The notes under the pieces are model-generated. The model saw only the letters and a list, made by a program, of their open reading frames with translations. It had not been told where the DNA came from and ran no database searches. This document shows, piece by piece, positions 9,776-20,441 of a stretch of 64,000 nucleotides of DNA (position 1 is its first letter; each line of letters begins with the position of its first letter). The DNA comes from Aricia agestis (taxonomy: Eukaryota; Arthropoda; Insecta; Lepidoptera; Lycaenidae), in NCBI RefSeq assembly GCF_905147365.1, contig NC_056423.1, positions 910,501 through 974,500 on the forward strand, written 5' to 3'. The translations under genes and the position numbers were made by a program.

Positions 9776-10980
9776 GTAAAACATGAAATATCTAAACAAA
9801 TTACGTAATATGTATGTTAGTCCTTAAGGTATTTATTATAATATGAATATGTATGTTAGTCTGTAAGGTATTTGTATTATGGGCATATGCCTGAAATAAA
9901 TGGTAAAATAAAAAAAAAGCCGGCGGCATGTGTGGATACGGCATGAAAGTTGCTTACAACCTCTTATGAAGTAGATAATCCCCAATTTTCTACCACTGAG
10001 AAACCAGTGTGGGATGCATTATTGTAAAAAAACTAGATTAGACCCGTGAGTTTCGAATCACTATTGCCTTCTAAATTCTAATGTATCTAAACCTTTCCTG
10101 AACTTTCACGAATATTTCCAGACTAAAATCAGCCAAATCGGTTTAGCAGTACGGACGAGACTAACAAAATTTAAAATCATTATTATTTCTCTGATACTTT
10201 ACCTAATTGGTCTGAAATTCAATAATCCCCACAGTTAATTTCTGTTATCTGCCATCTTGGGTCATTGACGTATAACTAAATCTATTGTTACTGCCTACAA
10301 AAGTCACGCTGACTCCATATTGGCATATTGCGAACCCTACAAGGTAAACTCTAGACTTTAGAGGGATAGACATGGCATTTTTCGTTAGTTAGTGGCAAAG
10401 GTAATCTAAAGGGACATGATGCAGCTAGGGTATGTTTCAAAATATAACCCAGTAAAATGTCGATTAACTAGGTCAATGCTTCTGACGCCATGCTGTTGTG
10501 GTACTGGTGGATGAAATGAGTGATTGCTGTCTTAGTTTCTGGATGTCATTTTGGATGTCATACATGCATTATGACATCCCAAGAAACAAACTCTCTGATG
10601 TATATGGCACCAAAATCAGTATACGTCAATGTAGTGGTGTTTATTTTAGGGCGAATCAACAGTATGGCGTCGATTCTAGACGCTATGATACTGGGTTATA
10701 TTTCGGAACACACCAACTACAGACAATTGTCATGTCATGTCACAAACATGACATTGTCATGGGAGCGTGGATGCAAAACAGTTGTCAATAAAAATGATGT
10801 CAACGTTAGTTGTTATGTTATTTCGTCCACATGCGAAAAAATAGCGGCGTAAGTTCTGGCCGCGTGCAAAATAAACTCCTTGTAATTTGGACCACATATT
10901 ATTATTTTCTCAAGCATTAATTAATGACATTATTAGCAATTTTTTTCAACAGTCTACACTTACTCAAATCTCGCATTTTT
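9776..10980. other. Unannotated sequence with palindromic GGATGTCATA motifs
   Basis: No convincing gene. Overlapping frames of 97 and 110 codons at 10498-10852 encode no recognised domain. 10553-10579 is an inverted repeat (GGATGTCATA, 7-nt loop, TATGACATCC), and 10735-10765 has several ATGTCATG/CATGACAT words. These repeats could explain the open frames. Confidence 0.3.
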
Positions 10981-11396
10981 AGGGTTCCGTACCCAAAGGG
11001 TGAAAACGGGATCCTATTCATGAGACTTCGATGTCTGTCTGTCCGTCTGTCTGTCTCCTGGCTGTATCTCAAGAACCGCTTTAGCTAGACTTCACAGATT
11101 GTGTATATCTATTGCCGCTATAACAACAAATACTAAAAACAAAATAAAATTAATATTTAAAGGGGGCTCCCATACAACAAACGTGATTTTTTTGGCCTTT
11201 TTTGCTCAATATCAATTATGGCAACAGGTAGGCATTTGATATTTTCACAAAGGCCTTAATTATATGTTTGAGAATAATATTAAAATAAAATAAAAAATTA
11301 AGGGGGGCTCCCATACAAAAAACACATTTTTTACCTATTTTTGCTCTATAATGGTACGCAACCCTTCGTGCGCGAGTCCAACTCGCACTTGGCCGA
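10981..11396 (+). mobile_element. FB-1 copy, long form
   Basis: Begins AGGGTTCCGTACCCAAAGGG and ends GGTACGCAACCCTTCG plus CAACTCGCACTTGGCCGA, so the two ends carry the same word in inverted form (GGGTTCCGTACC and GGTACGGAACCC in the 15714 copy). It has a GTCTGTCTGT run after the 5' end and two internal GGGGGCTCCCATACAA blocks. It has no coding capacity. The autonomous partner and superfamily are unknown to me. Confidence 0.72.
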
Positions 11397-11906
11397 TTAT
11401 TAAGACTAAAATAGTTTATTTAATTAGATTTTTTTTGGTATTTGCTTAAAACACCGAATGTCTTTCACTTTCCACAATCTGTGGTTCGGACCTAATGACC
11501 TACGACATTTCTCCGTCCCGCTCCAAACCGGTAGGCGGGAAAAGGACAGAGCATGGACGTTTTATTCCATTTGTTCGTTCAGAATCTAATGTTTCATATT
11601 GTTTCTTTATTGTTTGTTTTCGCTGTGATAAATTTTCCCAGGCCATTCCAGTAGTTGCTGTTAAATTGTTGCTCTGTGTACCTATCTACACATCTTGTTC
11701 TTTTTACCCGACCGGAAAAGAATGTGTATTGGTTTCTCAGTGAATTGTTCAAGGAAATTTGAGCTAACTTTCATTGCATATTATGTATTGTATTCTTTAG
11801 TATGTTTTTAAGCACAGAGCCTGACTTAGAAAAGGCCACAAATGGTTTGTTTTTGACATCACCACATATTATAGTTTTGGACGTCATGATATGACGGCTG
11901 CTTATT
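11397..11906. other. Unannotated sequence
   Basis: No recognised gene. An 82-codon frame at 11495-11743 (cysteine- and serine-rich) has no known motif, no obvious start context and no splice-site support. Confidence 0.3.
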
Positions 11907-12074
11907 ACGTATGTCTGTCTGTTTCACGCATAAACCGACTTGGACGTAATTTGATAGACACATAAACACATAAAAACCATCATGTGTCATATTGTCGGGG
12001 ACTAAGTCCCAGACAATATGACACAATATGATGTTTTTTTTCCCTGAAACATGTACGGTTCAAGCAACATCTAG
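11907..12074 (+). mobile_element. Hel-1 copy with an internal foldback
   Basis: Diverged copy: GTCTGTCTGTTTCACGC at the left, GAAACATGTACGGTTCAAGC near the right, and CTAG at 12071-12074. The middle is an inverted duplication (11972-12037) centred on AGTCCC, the same part of the element that is palindromic in the copy at 2456-2647. Confidence 0.55.
11972..12037. repeat. Inverted duplication inside Hel-1
   Basis: Core arms 11983-11996 and 12012-12025 are exact complements (TGTGTCATATTGTC). The centre GGGGACTAAGTCCCA can itself fold, and the pairing continues outward with one 3-nt indel (AAAAACCATCA against GATGTTTTT). Confidence 0.85.
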
Positions 12075-12366
12075 TTCCAACAACCTTTCCGCTCTACTTA
12101 GTTGACATTTTTAAGAAAAGCAACGTTATTAGTAACAGTATTGCCCAAATGTCAAAACGTCGATGAGTATTATGATAAGACGCGCATTAGTTCTGCCAGT
12201 GTAATAGCAGAACGGAACATAATGGATGCGACATATTATTTAAATGTAAAATTTTCGTATGATATGTATAATAGTAGAGGAAAGGTTATGGTTTATTCTT
12301 TACAGAAATGTTTTTATTGATAATTTACGGATACAATGTTACCTAAAATTATTACAATGGCCGGTT

Positions 12367-12504
12367 TATAGTCTGTCAAGAAAGTGAAGCAATTAAAAAG
12401 TAGCAACATCGTAGTGTCATCCCTTTTCTCTTAGAATGATTTGAAAGGGATGAACAACACGATGTGGCCACTTTTTAATCGCTTCACTTTCTTGACAGAC
12501 TATA
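12367..12504. mobile_element. Mariner-like MITE with long TIRs
   Basis: A 138-bp element. Its left end TATAGTCTGTCAAGAAAGTG and its right end are reverse complements over about 60 bp with a few mismatches. The TA at both ends would suit a Tc1/mariner-type TA duplication (established for that superfamily). No transposase is present. Confidence 0.65.
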
Positions 12505-13138
12505 CATTATTCCAATCGAGTGATAAAATTTTGCGCTTGATAACTATTGGCATAATATAAACGGGCACTGGAAATCCCAGTGCTTAATTTTTTTGCAAAA
12601 AAGCGCTGGTTTGGATCACTGAATTCGAATACTGTAAATCGGCTTTAAAAGCGAAATTATTATCTGTTCGCCACTAACTATATCTTGTCAAAACCACAAG
12701 CATCTCAATCGAAATAATAAAAGATAAATTTGATCCTCGGGACAGCACAAATTGCAGGCAACATCTGTATAAAAAAACTATAAGTATAATATATATGAAA
12801 AATGTATTTAAACAAACACTTAAGTAGAAACATTAAATCTCAAATAAACAGAATGAGTGATTTGATACTTTAGTCTGTCTATTATAAGTTATAACAATAA
12901 AACGATTCACAAGGTTCCCAGTTTAATGCTTATTTTACACTCATCGAAAGTTGTTTGAGTGTTAATCAAATTTATTACTATTAAGATTTTATTACTTTTA
13001 GTAACAAGAAGCCATACATAAATTACCATATTAATTTATAGGCCTATAAGGAATAATAACTTTATTCTAGAACTGCTTTGCTTTGCTAGCTTTTACAAAA
13101 CATATATAAGAATATGTCTATTATCATAAGATATAGAG
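12505..13138. other. AT-rich spacer
   Basis: No gene or strong repeat seen. Confidence 0.4.
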
Positions 13139-13269
13139 CTCGACAAGGCTTTATATTATGAACGTGGCGTAAAAAGGAACTAACGCTGCTATCATACAAA
13201 AACGTTATTTTTGGCAGTTCTCCTTTACCAGCAGCGCCCCCACCCACGTTCATTTAAAGCCTTGTCGCA
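13139..13269. mobile_element. Short MITE with CGACAAGGCTTTA ends
   Basis: The left end CGACAAGGCTTTATATTATG and the right end (complement CGACAAGGCTTTAAATGAAC) are inverted repeats. Inner blocks also pair (GAACGTGG; AGGAACTAACGCTGC with GCAGCG). About 130 bp and non-coding. Confidence 0.6.
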
Positions 13270-13439
13270 CTTTAATTATTAGTAGGTAATAATATTATAG
13301 TAACAGGCAAAGCAATGAATACTACAGGGAAACACTCTGTTCGTCCGTCCGTCCTCTTTTGGTAAATTCAGTATGAATATAAATAATTGATGAAATGTTA
13401 TAGATAATAATAAAATTGAAAAAAAAAACAATTTTTTAA

Positions 13440-13570
13440 TCTCGCTTAAACTCGAAAACGGCAAAACCGTCTTGCCAAATTTTAGTCCGTGGAAGTCCAG
13501 GGAAGGTTTATTATCGTGATAAAATTAAGGAGATAGATCATACAAAATTTACGGGTCATAACCTAGTACA
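13440..13570 (+). repeat. Fragment of another Helitron-like family
   Basis: Contains TCGCTTAAACTCGAAAACGG and GTGGAAGTCCAGGGAAGG. A shorter relative at 34436-34525 shares TAGTCTCGCTAAAATCCAAA, AACGGCTGAATCGATTTGGC and an ATTCATGGA block. Boundaries are unclear. Confidence 0.35.
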
Positions 13571-13627
13571 TATCTTATTGTTTCTCACTTTTTTATCGAA
13601 AAACTTTCAAAACTGATCAAATAAATT

Positions 13628-13966
13628 GTTTTTTTTTTATGAAATAAGGGGACAAACGAGCAAACGGGTCACCTGATAGAAAGCAACTTCCGTCGCCCAT
13701 GGAGACTCGCAGCATCAGAAGAGCTGCAGGTGCGTTGCCGGCCTTTTAAGAGGGAATAACGCAATAGGGGAGGATAGGGATGGGAAGGGAAGGGAATAGG
13801 GGAGGGTAGAGAAGGGAATAGGTTAGGGGATTGGGCCTCCGGTAAACTCACTCACTCGGCGAAACACAGCGCAAGCGCTGTTTCACGCCGGTTTTCTGTG
13901 AGAACGTGGTATTTCCCCCGTCGAGCTGGCCCATTCGTGCAAAAGTATGGCTCTCCCACGTATAAA
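13628..13966 (-). mobile_element. SINE-A copy 3
   Basis: Full-length minus-strand copy: T-run at 13628-13638, all family blocks, 5' end CACGTATAAA at 13957-13966. A small number of substitutions (CCCCCGTCGAGCTGG, GTGCAAAAGTATGG) in the 5' block. Confidence 0.92.
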
Positions 13967-14185
13967 CGTGTTCTCACTTTAAAAAAATAGGTACATATTC
14001 CAATTGGGGTTCGTCTGCCGTCCGGTTACTCAGAACATGGCAGAATCGACCTCGGAGACGATTGACAAACATTTACACATCACCACAATATAATATCATA
14101 CAGTAGATAAACTCAGCCGTGTTATCAAAAACGCTTAACACGTGGACATGTAACACCACCTCATACAACACACAACACCTCTAAA

Positions 14186-14482
14186 GCCATTTTCGGTGAC
14201 GGTGATGGGTTGTATTGAAACCAGACCGGCGACGCAGGAATGAATTTATAGTGTCCAAGAGTATGCACTGTATAAGAGCTCTCTTTTTATCTACTCTCAT
14301 TACCTATGGACGATACTACTGGCGAAAGATCAGGTGGAAGATCAACTTTTACACGCCCATCCGATGATCCCACATGGATCATCTTACGATATCTATCAGC
14401 CTGTATTGTCCTAACCAAACTTGGAAACAACATTTTTCCAACATCAAACCCACGACCACTGAATCAAAAGCCACGATCTAAA
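14186..14482 (-). mobile_element. SINE-B copy 1, degenerate
   Basis: Minus-strand, tRNA-derived SINE. The 3' end TTTTCGGTGACGGTGAT is at the left. The body shows GCCCATCCGATGATCC, GATCATCTTAC and CCTAACCAAACTTGGAAA. The tRNA-like head (14430-14482) retains CAAACCCACGACC but the B box is damaged. Better copies are at 17732 and 48021. Confidence 0.75.
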
Positions 14483-15713
14483 GTCTTCTGGAGGGCTTTG
14501 AAAACTAGAACTCGAGCTTTAGAAACCTCACTATACTGCATACAATTTATACAATGTCTGTATATTTTAAACTACTCGCTCTACTGTATATAATCATACT
14601 GTGTATATAATACATTAGCACGCGCGAAGGGCGGGGTGGTCTTTAGTGGCACTTAGCAGGGTGCTTTGTTTAAGGTTACCCCAACTTGTTAATGGACTCT
14701 TAACTCCAAGAACAACCTGAAGGCTCCTTGGACAGATGGTCCTGGTTTTGGAATTCTCGTTATGATTTTGTACTGTATTTTAGTAGTAATTTTTTCACGA
14801 TTTTGGTGAAGCAGTTTGAGAAAAAATCTATATAATATGCGATACGTACCTATATTATATTTGAGAGGAAAAACTTTGTACAATTTTCGACGGTCAGGCC
14901 CAGGGGTTTCATGGGTGTCTACCTCAACTGTTAAAATGTAAAATACCCCGTGTATAAGCGTATATTAAACAATTCTGAGGAAATTTTGTCAGGAGTTCAT
15001 CTATCCGATTTTAATTAGCTGACGTCAAACACGTAAAGAAATCAACAACACTGTTCTAAACATCTCATAAAAGATCTTTACAAACTAAGCATATGAGTTA
15101 AAAAAGGCTATACTTGTTTTGTTTTAAAAAACCAAATAGACATTCCCCTGGAAAATTGAATTTCAAAGTGTGAGTCATGCGCTCGGCTACGCCTAAATAG
15201 TAACAATAAAATATTGAGATAGCGAACAGTGATTTTAAAACGAGAATACAGATGAAGTCCGCTCGAGCAAATATTTAAATTTGAACGTCGAATATCAATG
15301 GGCGACCATAAGCCACCGCTTTCTTTTTTTACTGGCCGCACAGAGACAATAAAGAAAAAGGTACTGGCCGAAAAAAAAGAATCTAGATTCGAAACACTGG
15401 CTGATCCGAAGTTCGAAACAAAAGAAATCGGCTCCTGCCTGACCGAGATCTCGGGTACGCGGCCGCCATGTTTTTTTTTTCTTTAGTTTGCATGTGATTT
15501 CTTTCCCGATGCATCACAATAAGACATTCTATTGGATGTCAGTAGCTATTTCTGTGATCTTTAATTGTATTTTCGATTTATCGACATATTGTGTCTGTGA
15601 AACGTTTTCGAGGAGAATCATTTTCATTTTCGAATACGCATTCCAAGTTTCCAATGTCTATTTTTCTCTATGGTATTCGTATATGGCTCTTAGTCAAAAA
15701 CAGATCAATTTTT
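14483..15713. other. Unannotated sequence
   Basis: No gene recognised. Several 60-80 codon frames are present without motifs. 14700-14935 contains a mixed-composition stretch that could be a retroposon 3' end, but nothing in the window confirms it. Confidence 0.3.
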
Positions 15714-16162
15714 AGAGTTCCGTACCCAAAGGGTAAAAACGGGACCCTATTACTAAGACTTCGTTGTCTGTCCGTCTGTCTGTCTGTCTGTCTCCAGGCT
15801 GTAACTCAAGAACGGTAATAGCTAGAGAAATGAAATGTTCACAGATTATGTATATCTGTTGCCGCTATAACAACAAATACAAAAATTAAAATAAAATTAA
15901 TATTCAAGGGGGGCGCCCATACAACAAACGTGATTTTTTTGGCTTTTTTTGCTCTATATCAATAATGACAACAGGTAGGTACTTGAATTTTTCTTAAAGT
16001 CTTTAATTATATGTGTACTTTAATATTTAATAATAATATTAAAATAAAATAAAAAATTAAGGGGGGCTTCCATACAAAAAATAAAAATTTTGGCCGAATT
16101 TTGATATATAATGGTACGGAACCCTTTGTGCGTGAGTCCGACTCGCACTTGGCCGACTTTTT
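15714..16162 (+). mobile_element. FB-1 copy, longest
   Basis: Begins AGAGTTCCGTACCCAAAGGG and ends GGTACGGAACCCTTTG, GAGTCCGACTCGCACTTGG, CCGAC. It carries (GTCT)n after the 5' block and two GGGGGGC..CCATACAA blocks separated by AT-rich text. Colinear with 10981-11396. Confidence 0.75.
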
Positions 16163-16438
16163 GGTACGTTTTTGAAGTCAAAACATCTCAAATAGCATTT
16201 TGCACTTTGGGATGGGTAAAAAATTATAAACTCGTCAAAAATGATAAAACTCGTGACCCTGATTACAAATTTGCAAGACGTATTTCGAGTAGACTGAAAT
16301 GAAAAGATCATAGATGACCATAATCTTCAATAAACTTTTCTAAAACGACCGCCACCCTGCTACAGATAAAGCACTTACAAAAAATATTTTCGAAGAATAC
16401 CCAATATAAAAATTTGTTCTCTAATATTTAGCTAAGAA

Positions 16439-16512
16439 ATATGACGGGATTTGAACCCGTGACCCACTGACTGCATCATCACTCATCGATCAAACACCGT
16501 GATTAATCATCA
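16439..16512 (-). repeat. tRNA-like sequence, probably a SINE head remnant
   Basis: On the minus strand a B box (GGTTCAAATCC) sits in CACGGGTTCAAATCCCGTCA, with a weak A-box-like TGATCGATGAG upstream. The acceptor ends do not pair into a clean tRNA and no SINE body is recognised downstream, so it is called a remnant and not a tRNA gene. Confidence 0.4.
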
Positions 16513-16632
16513 AATATTTTCACAGATCCGTTGTTTGTATGTCATGTGGATACTTATGTACATACACAAACAAACTGGTTAGTTAATATGACACTTTTTT
16601 ACCCTATTATAGTGTTAATCATTAAAAAATAA

Positions 16633-16980
16633 GCCGTTGTGGTCCCGTGGCTTAAAGCGTAGCTCTTGTCTTGGAGGTCGTCGAGGTGAAAATCACTTGG
16701 CTCGTCTCGGCGGGTGATAAGTTTGGTTAGGATTGTCTGAAAAGTAAGATGATCCATGCGTCGGGCAGGCATGTAAAAAATTGGTCCTGCGCCTGATCTC
16801 TCGCCATTCGTGTCGATTATTATCGATCTCATTGGGTAATCAGAGTGAACGAAGAGATGTGCTCTTGTGTACTACGTAGGGGTGTCGGTGACGGTGGTCG
16901 GTTTCATTGAAATCAAGCTAGCGACGCAGCAAATCACTTTTGTAGTGCCAAAGTGTGTGCGTAGCGCACAAGAGCATACG
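16633..16980. mobile_element. SINE-B copy 2, 3' half inverted
   Basis: From 16633 the copy runs forward: head CCGTTGTGGTCCCGTGGC, body GATGATCCATGCGTCGGGCA, to CTCTTGTGTACTACGTA near 16877. It then switches to the reverse strand: GTGTCGGTGACGGTGG to CGCACAAGAGCA (16882-16976) is the family's 3' end in inverted order. TGCTCTTGTG at 16860-16869 is repeated as CACAAGAGCA at 16967-16976. The B box region (16675-16700) is degenerate. Confidence 0.75.
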
Positions 16981-17197
16981 CGTACATGACGTTTATGTGT
17001 TTAAAACTGGTTAGTTAAAATGGTCACATCTATTCCTTATCCGTTTTTCTTCACCATTATAACTTTTTTTATTTATTAGGCCCACCTACGCCTGCAGCCA
17101 TGATACAGTCAACCCTAGGTTAAATATTAATGTTAATATTTCGTTTTCCTTATTTATGATTGACATCTAAATATCCATAATTCCATATTATACATAA

Positions 17198-17446
17198 TCC
17201 AATAATGTTATAAATGGGAATTTGACGCATGTCTGTCTGTCTGTCTGTTACCTCTTCACGGCCAAACCACAGATTACTAAATGGTTAATTACTACGCCAA
17301 ACCGCTCAACCGATTTCAGGATGAAATTTAAATGGAGATACTTTGAGTCCCGGGAAAGGACATAGGTTACTTTTCATCCCGAAAAAATGTACGGTTCCCG
17401 CGCGATAAGCGAAATTTGTCGCAACGGAGTTGCGGGCGTCATCTAG
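17198..17446 (+). mobile_element. Hel-1 copy, near complete with a small duplication
   Basis: All landmarks are present: (GTCT)n, TTACCTCTTCACGGCCAAAC, ATACTTTGAGTCCCGGGAAA, GTACGGTTCCCGCGCGATAA, hairpin GCAACGGAGTTGC and CTAG at 17443-17446 followed by T. The CCAAACCGC region is partly duplicated (17272-17310). Confidence 0.7.
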
Positions 17447-17731
17447 TAACATAATAATGTATAATAAAACGTAGTGATTATTATTCTCTTTGATGTATAA
17501 CACAGGCTTAACTTTATCTCAAATTGTCGCTAGTTTGCTTTATTACGAGTATGATAAAAGAAAGGCTTTTTGAAACAGCTATCGCCGCAGTAATCATCAT
17601 TTTAAATTAATAACAATGAACAGATGTGTCTATTAATATATGTAGTTTTATAATAAGCAATTTTATGTAATTATATTATGCTGAAACGAATTTAAGTGAT
17701 CGTACTCCACTTTAAATGTATTTATAATAAT

Positions 17732-18083
17732 AGCTCCCACACCGGTTTCGGTGACGGTGGCCGGTTTCATTGAAACCAGGCCAGCTACGCAGGAGTAATT
17801 TTATAGTGCCCAAGTGTGTGCGCAGTACACAAGATCACTCTCTGTTCCTTTACTCTCATAACCCAGTGGGACGGAAGACCGACACGACTGGCGAGAGATC
17901 AGGCGCAGGACCGACTTTTTACATGCCCATCCGACGCATGGATCATCTTACTTGTCAGACAATCAGGTGATCAGCCTGCATCGTCCTAACCAAACTTGGA
18001 TATAACATGTTTCCAACGCGGGAATCGAACTCACGACCTCCGAGTCAAGAGCCGCGCTCTATACCACTAGACCACGGAGGCGT
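17732..18083 (-). mobile_element. SINE-B copy 3, full length with TSD
   Basis: Best-preserved minus-strand copy. The 3' end CTCCCACACCGGTTTCGG is at the left and the tRNA-like head is at 18005-18083. On the minus strand the head reads GCCTCCGTGGTCTAGTGGTA (A box region) and then GAGTTCGATTCCCGCG (B box). It is flanked by a near-perfect 13/14-bp duplication: TTTAAATGTATTTA at 17711-17724 and TTTAATGTATTTA at 18083-18095. Target duplication of this length is typical of LINE-mediated retroposition (established). Confidence 0.88.
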
Positions 18084-18095
18084 TTAATGTATTTA

Positions 18096-18197
18096 AGGTA
18101 TCAGGGAAGGGCATAGAATACATTTTATCCCGGAAAAATGAAGGGTCCCCGCGCTATAAACGAATTTTGGCGCAATGGAGATGCGGGCGTTATCTAG
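18096..18197 (+). mobile_element. Hel-1 fragment, 3' part
   Basis: Contains TATCCCGGAAAAATG, CCCCGCGCTATAAACG, a decayed hairpin GCAATGGAGATGC and CTAG at 18194-18197. It directly follows the SINE-B target duplication. Confidence 0.6.
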
Positions 18198-18516
18198 TAA
18201 ATAGTAAGTACACGGAGGACTTTAGGGTTGCTGAGGATTCCTCTTCCGCTTCCTCATAATGAGGAAGTTCCGCAATATTTTGGGTTCCTCAACCGTTACC
18301 GCATCCTCATAAATAAAAATAAAAAAATCCTCTTCCGCTATCACTTCCTCAAAATTTAAGAGGAATTTATGAGGAATTTCACTGCGCATGCGCGTCGCGT
18401 ATCCAATCATGGCAACGCACACGCCAGAGCCAGATAATTGTATCATTCACTCATCTTTTTTTTGTGTGCATTGTTGTGTATGTTTAGCCTGGGAAAATTA
18501 AGGAAATATTCGGTCT

Positions 18517-19071
18517 GACCGAATAATTCGTGTAGTTTTGAAAGTTGGTACAGTTGTTCCTAAAGGTGTCCAGATGAATATACTAAAAGTCTCCGAGGGT
18601 GGGACAAGAGGAGGGTACCACTACGTTTTTATTTTATCGTAAACATCTTTCAAATTTATTTTATGGTCGGTCGATTGGCGGGGTACGGGGCATTCATTTT
18701 TTGCAATTTTTAAGGGTCATATTATTTTTTATTTATTAGTAAATTTAGAAAAAATCTAACGTAGCTTTAACAGATCATAGTATTGTATAAAAATAATTTG
18801 TCTAAACGCATTGTCCAGGGAGTAAATTGGGGAATACGTTTGTAACATGGAAAAACAGTGCGCGCGTATACTCTGTATTTCCTGAAGTAATGATCGTACA
18901 GTAAAAATGCTTGGACGTAATTTATAGTAAATTTAATGTAGTTAATGTAGAAGTCATTAAAGAGATATTTTAAAGCTCTTGTCCCACCCTCGGAGACTTT
19001 CAGTATATATTCATCTGGACACCTTTAGGAACAACTGTACCAACTTTCAAAACTACACGAATTATTCGGTC
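18517..19071. mobile_element. Foldback element with about 100-bp TIRs
   Basis: The left arm (18517-18615) and right arm (18972-19071) are close inverted copies. Shared words include GACCGAATAATTCGTGTAG, TTGAAAGTTGGTACAG, TGTTCCTAAAGGTGTCC and TCTCCGAGGGTGGGACAAGA. The interior of about 355 bp is AT-rich and non-coding. Confidence 0.8.
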
Positions 19072-19093
19072 TGATCGTCGATTTTGAAACTAA

Positions 19094-19294
19094 TTTTCTT
19101 ACACTAGTTACTGAACTCCTCCTTAATTGCTGGACCGATTTTGATGATTCTTTATATTGTGTGTTTTGAGAATGGTTTAGATTCATAGTTTGGTCCACTG
19201 GAAAATGCCCTTTTAATTAATTTTTGTGTAATGTACCTATGTACCTAGTTATGTACAGACAGGACAAAGACTTTTGGGTTGGGTCCGCTAGTAT
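19094..19294 (+). mobile_element. Possible Helitron-like insertion
   Basis: Contains GGACCGATTTTGATGATT and ends GGGTTGGGTCCGCTAG followed by T, a CTAG-T end as in Hel-1 and Hel-2. Only one copy is present in the window, so boundaries and class are tentative. Confidence 0.35.
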
Positions 19295-19677
19295 TTATAA
19301 TTTCCTATCATCCTCTTCCTCATCCGCTTCCTCTTCCGCTTCCTCATCCGCATCCTCTTCCTCAAAAAAATATCCTCTTCCTCATCCGCATCCTCTAAAT
19401 TTGCGCGTGAAAATTCCTCTTCCTCCTCCTCTTCCTCATAATCACTTCCTCAACAACCCTAGAGGACTTGCATGTTCTTTTCCTGCTTTAACGTAAGCAA
19501 TGTTCATAGTTTTGCTGTAATAGTGTAATGGTGCTAATATGAAATGAACGGTAATTATGTTAAATTACCGACACAAGACTAACACATGTTGGTAATGCAG
19601 CTGGCGATTGTAAACTAATGATTAGGTACTAAACAGAACTATATACTATACGAACCCGGCAAACGTTGTTTTGCTAA

Positions 19678-19925
19678 TACAGAATGTACAAAAAAACAAT
19701 GTGATAATAATTTAGGGTGTGTCCTTTTCTTACTACTTTCAGATTTCACTCTGTGCAAGGGCGTACAGAGTGAACTGTGAAAGTAGCAGCACTGAAAGAG
19801 CAAAATTGTACCGTTACCGACACAAAAAAAAAAAAAAATAGCGCTGCTCCATTGAACAGCGAACTTCATACAGGGGACTCATACAAACCCTAAAGTATCA
19901 ACGCTTTGTTTTATCATACCCTGTA
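19678..19925. mobile_element. MITE-J copy 1, degenerate
   Basis: The right end CCCTAAAGTATCAACGC..TACCCTGTA and the left end TACAGAATGTACAAAAAAAC..TTTAGGGTGTG correspond to the TIRs of the better copy at 54802-55053. The interior also matches (CAGTGCTGC/CTTTCA blocks). It is flanked on both sides by CCCGGCAAAC, a word of the Hel-2 3' end. Confidence 0.6.
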
Positions 19926-20110
19926 TAGTGCTTACCCGGCAAACATTTTGCCTTAAAGCTTTTGGGAATCAGCTCGAGAATCTCAAAGGAAGATCTTCTA
20001 CCAAGCGAAGAGTTGTAATTTCTTATATTGTTTGCGTCATGATCTTGGAAAATTCAATTCAAGACGCTGCACTGTTTGGTCTGCTACAACATTATTTCAA
20101 GTAAAATATT

Positions 20111-20441
20111 TTTATTTTTTTTATGAAAGAAGGGGGCAAACGAGCATACGGGTCACCTGGTGGAAAGCAACTTCCGTCGCCCATGGACACTCTCAGCATC
20201 AGAAGAGCTGCAGGTGCGTTGCCGGCCTTTTAAGAGGGAATAGGGTAATAGGGGAGGGTAGGGATGGGAAGGGAAGGGAATAGGGGAGGGTAGGGAAGGG
20301 AATAGGGTAGGGGATTGGGCCTCCGGTAAACTCACTCACTCGGCGCAAGCGCTGTTTCACGCCGGTTTTCTGTGAGAACGTGGTATTTCTCCGGTCGAGC
20401 CGGCCCATTCGTGCCGAAGCATGGCTCTCCCAAGTATATAA
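20111..20441 (-). mobile_element. SINE-A copy 4
   Basis: Minus strand; T-run interrupted (TTTATTTTTTTTATG). All blocks are present except that the GAAACACA segment before the ACAGCGC hairpin is deleted (CTCGGCGCAAGCGC). The 5' end is CAAGTATATA. Confidence 0.9.

Larger units (their letters stand above)
18217..19467. mobile_element. Composite foldback element with TTCCTC arrays
   Basis: The outer ends are inverted: GGACTTTAGGGTTGCTGAGGA at 18217-18237 and its imperfect complement at 19447-19467 (17 of 21 match). Next to each end are CT-rich irregular arrays of CCTCTTCC/GCTTCCTCAT units (18232-18390 and 19308-19455). Between them lie a 555-bp foldback (18517-19071) and a segment resembling a third Helitron-type repeat (about 19094-19294). 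The reading frames in the CT-rich arrays are low complexity and not genes. Confidence 0.6.

Noticed and set aside
10498..10852. A 97-110 residue hypothetical protein
   Set aside because: Two overlapping frames, repeated ATGTCAT words, no homology recognised and no splice or promoter support.
19308..19455. Serine-rich low-complexity protein (frame at 19224-19496)
   Set aside because: The frame follows the TTCCTC tandem array of a transposon and has no start context, introns or conserved ends.
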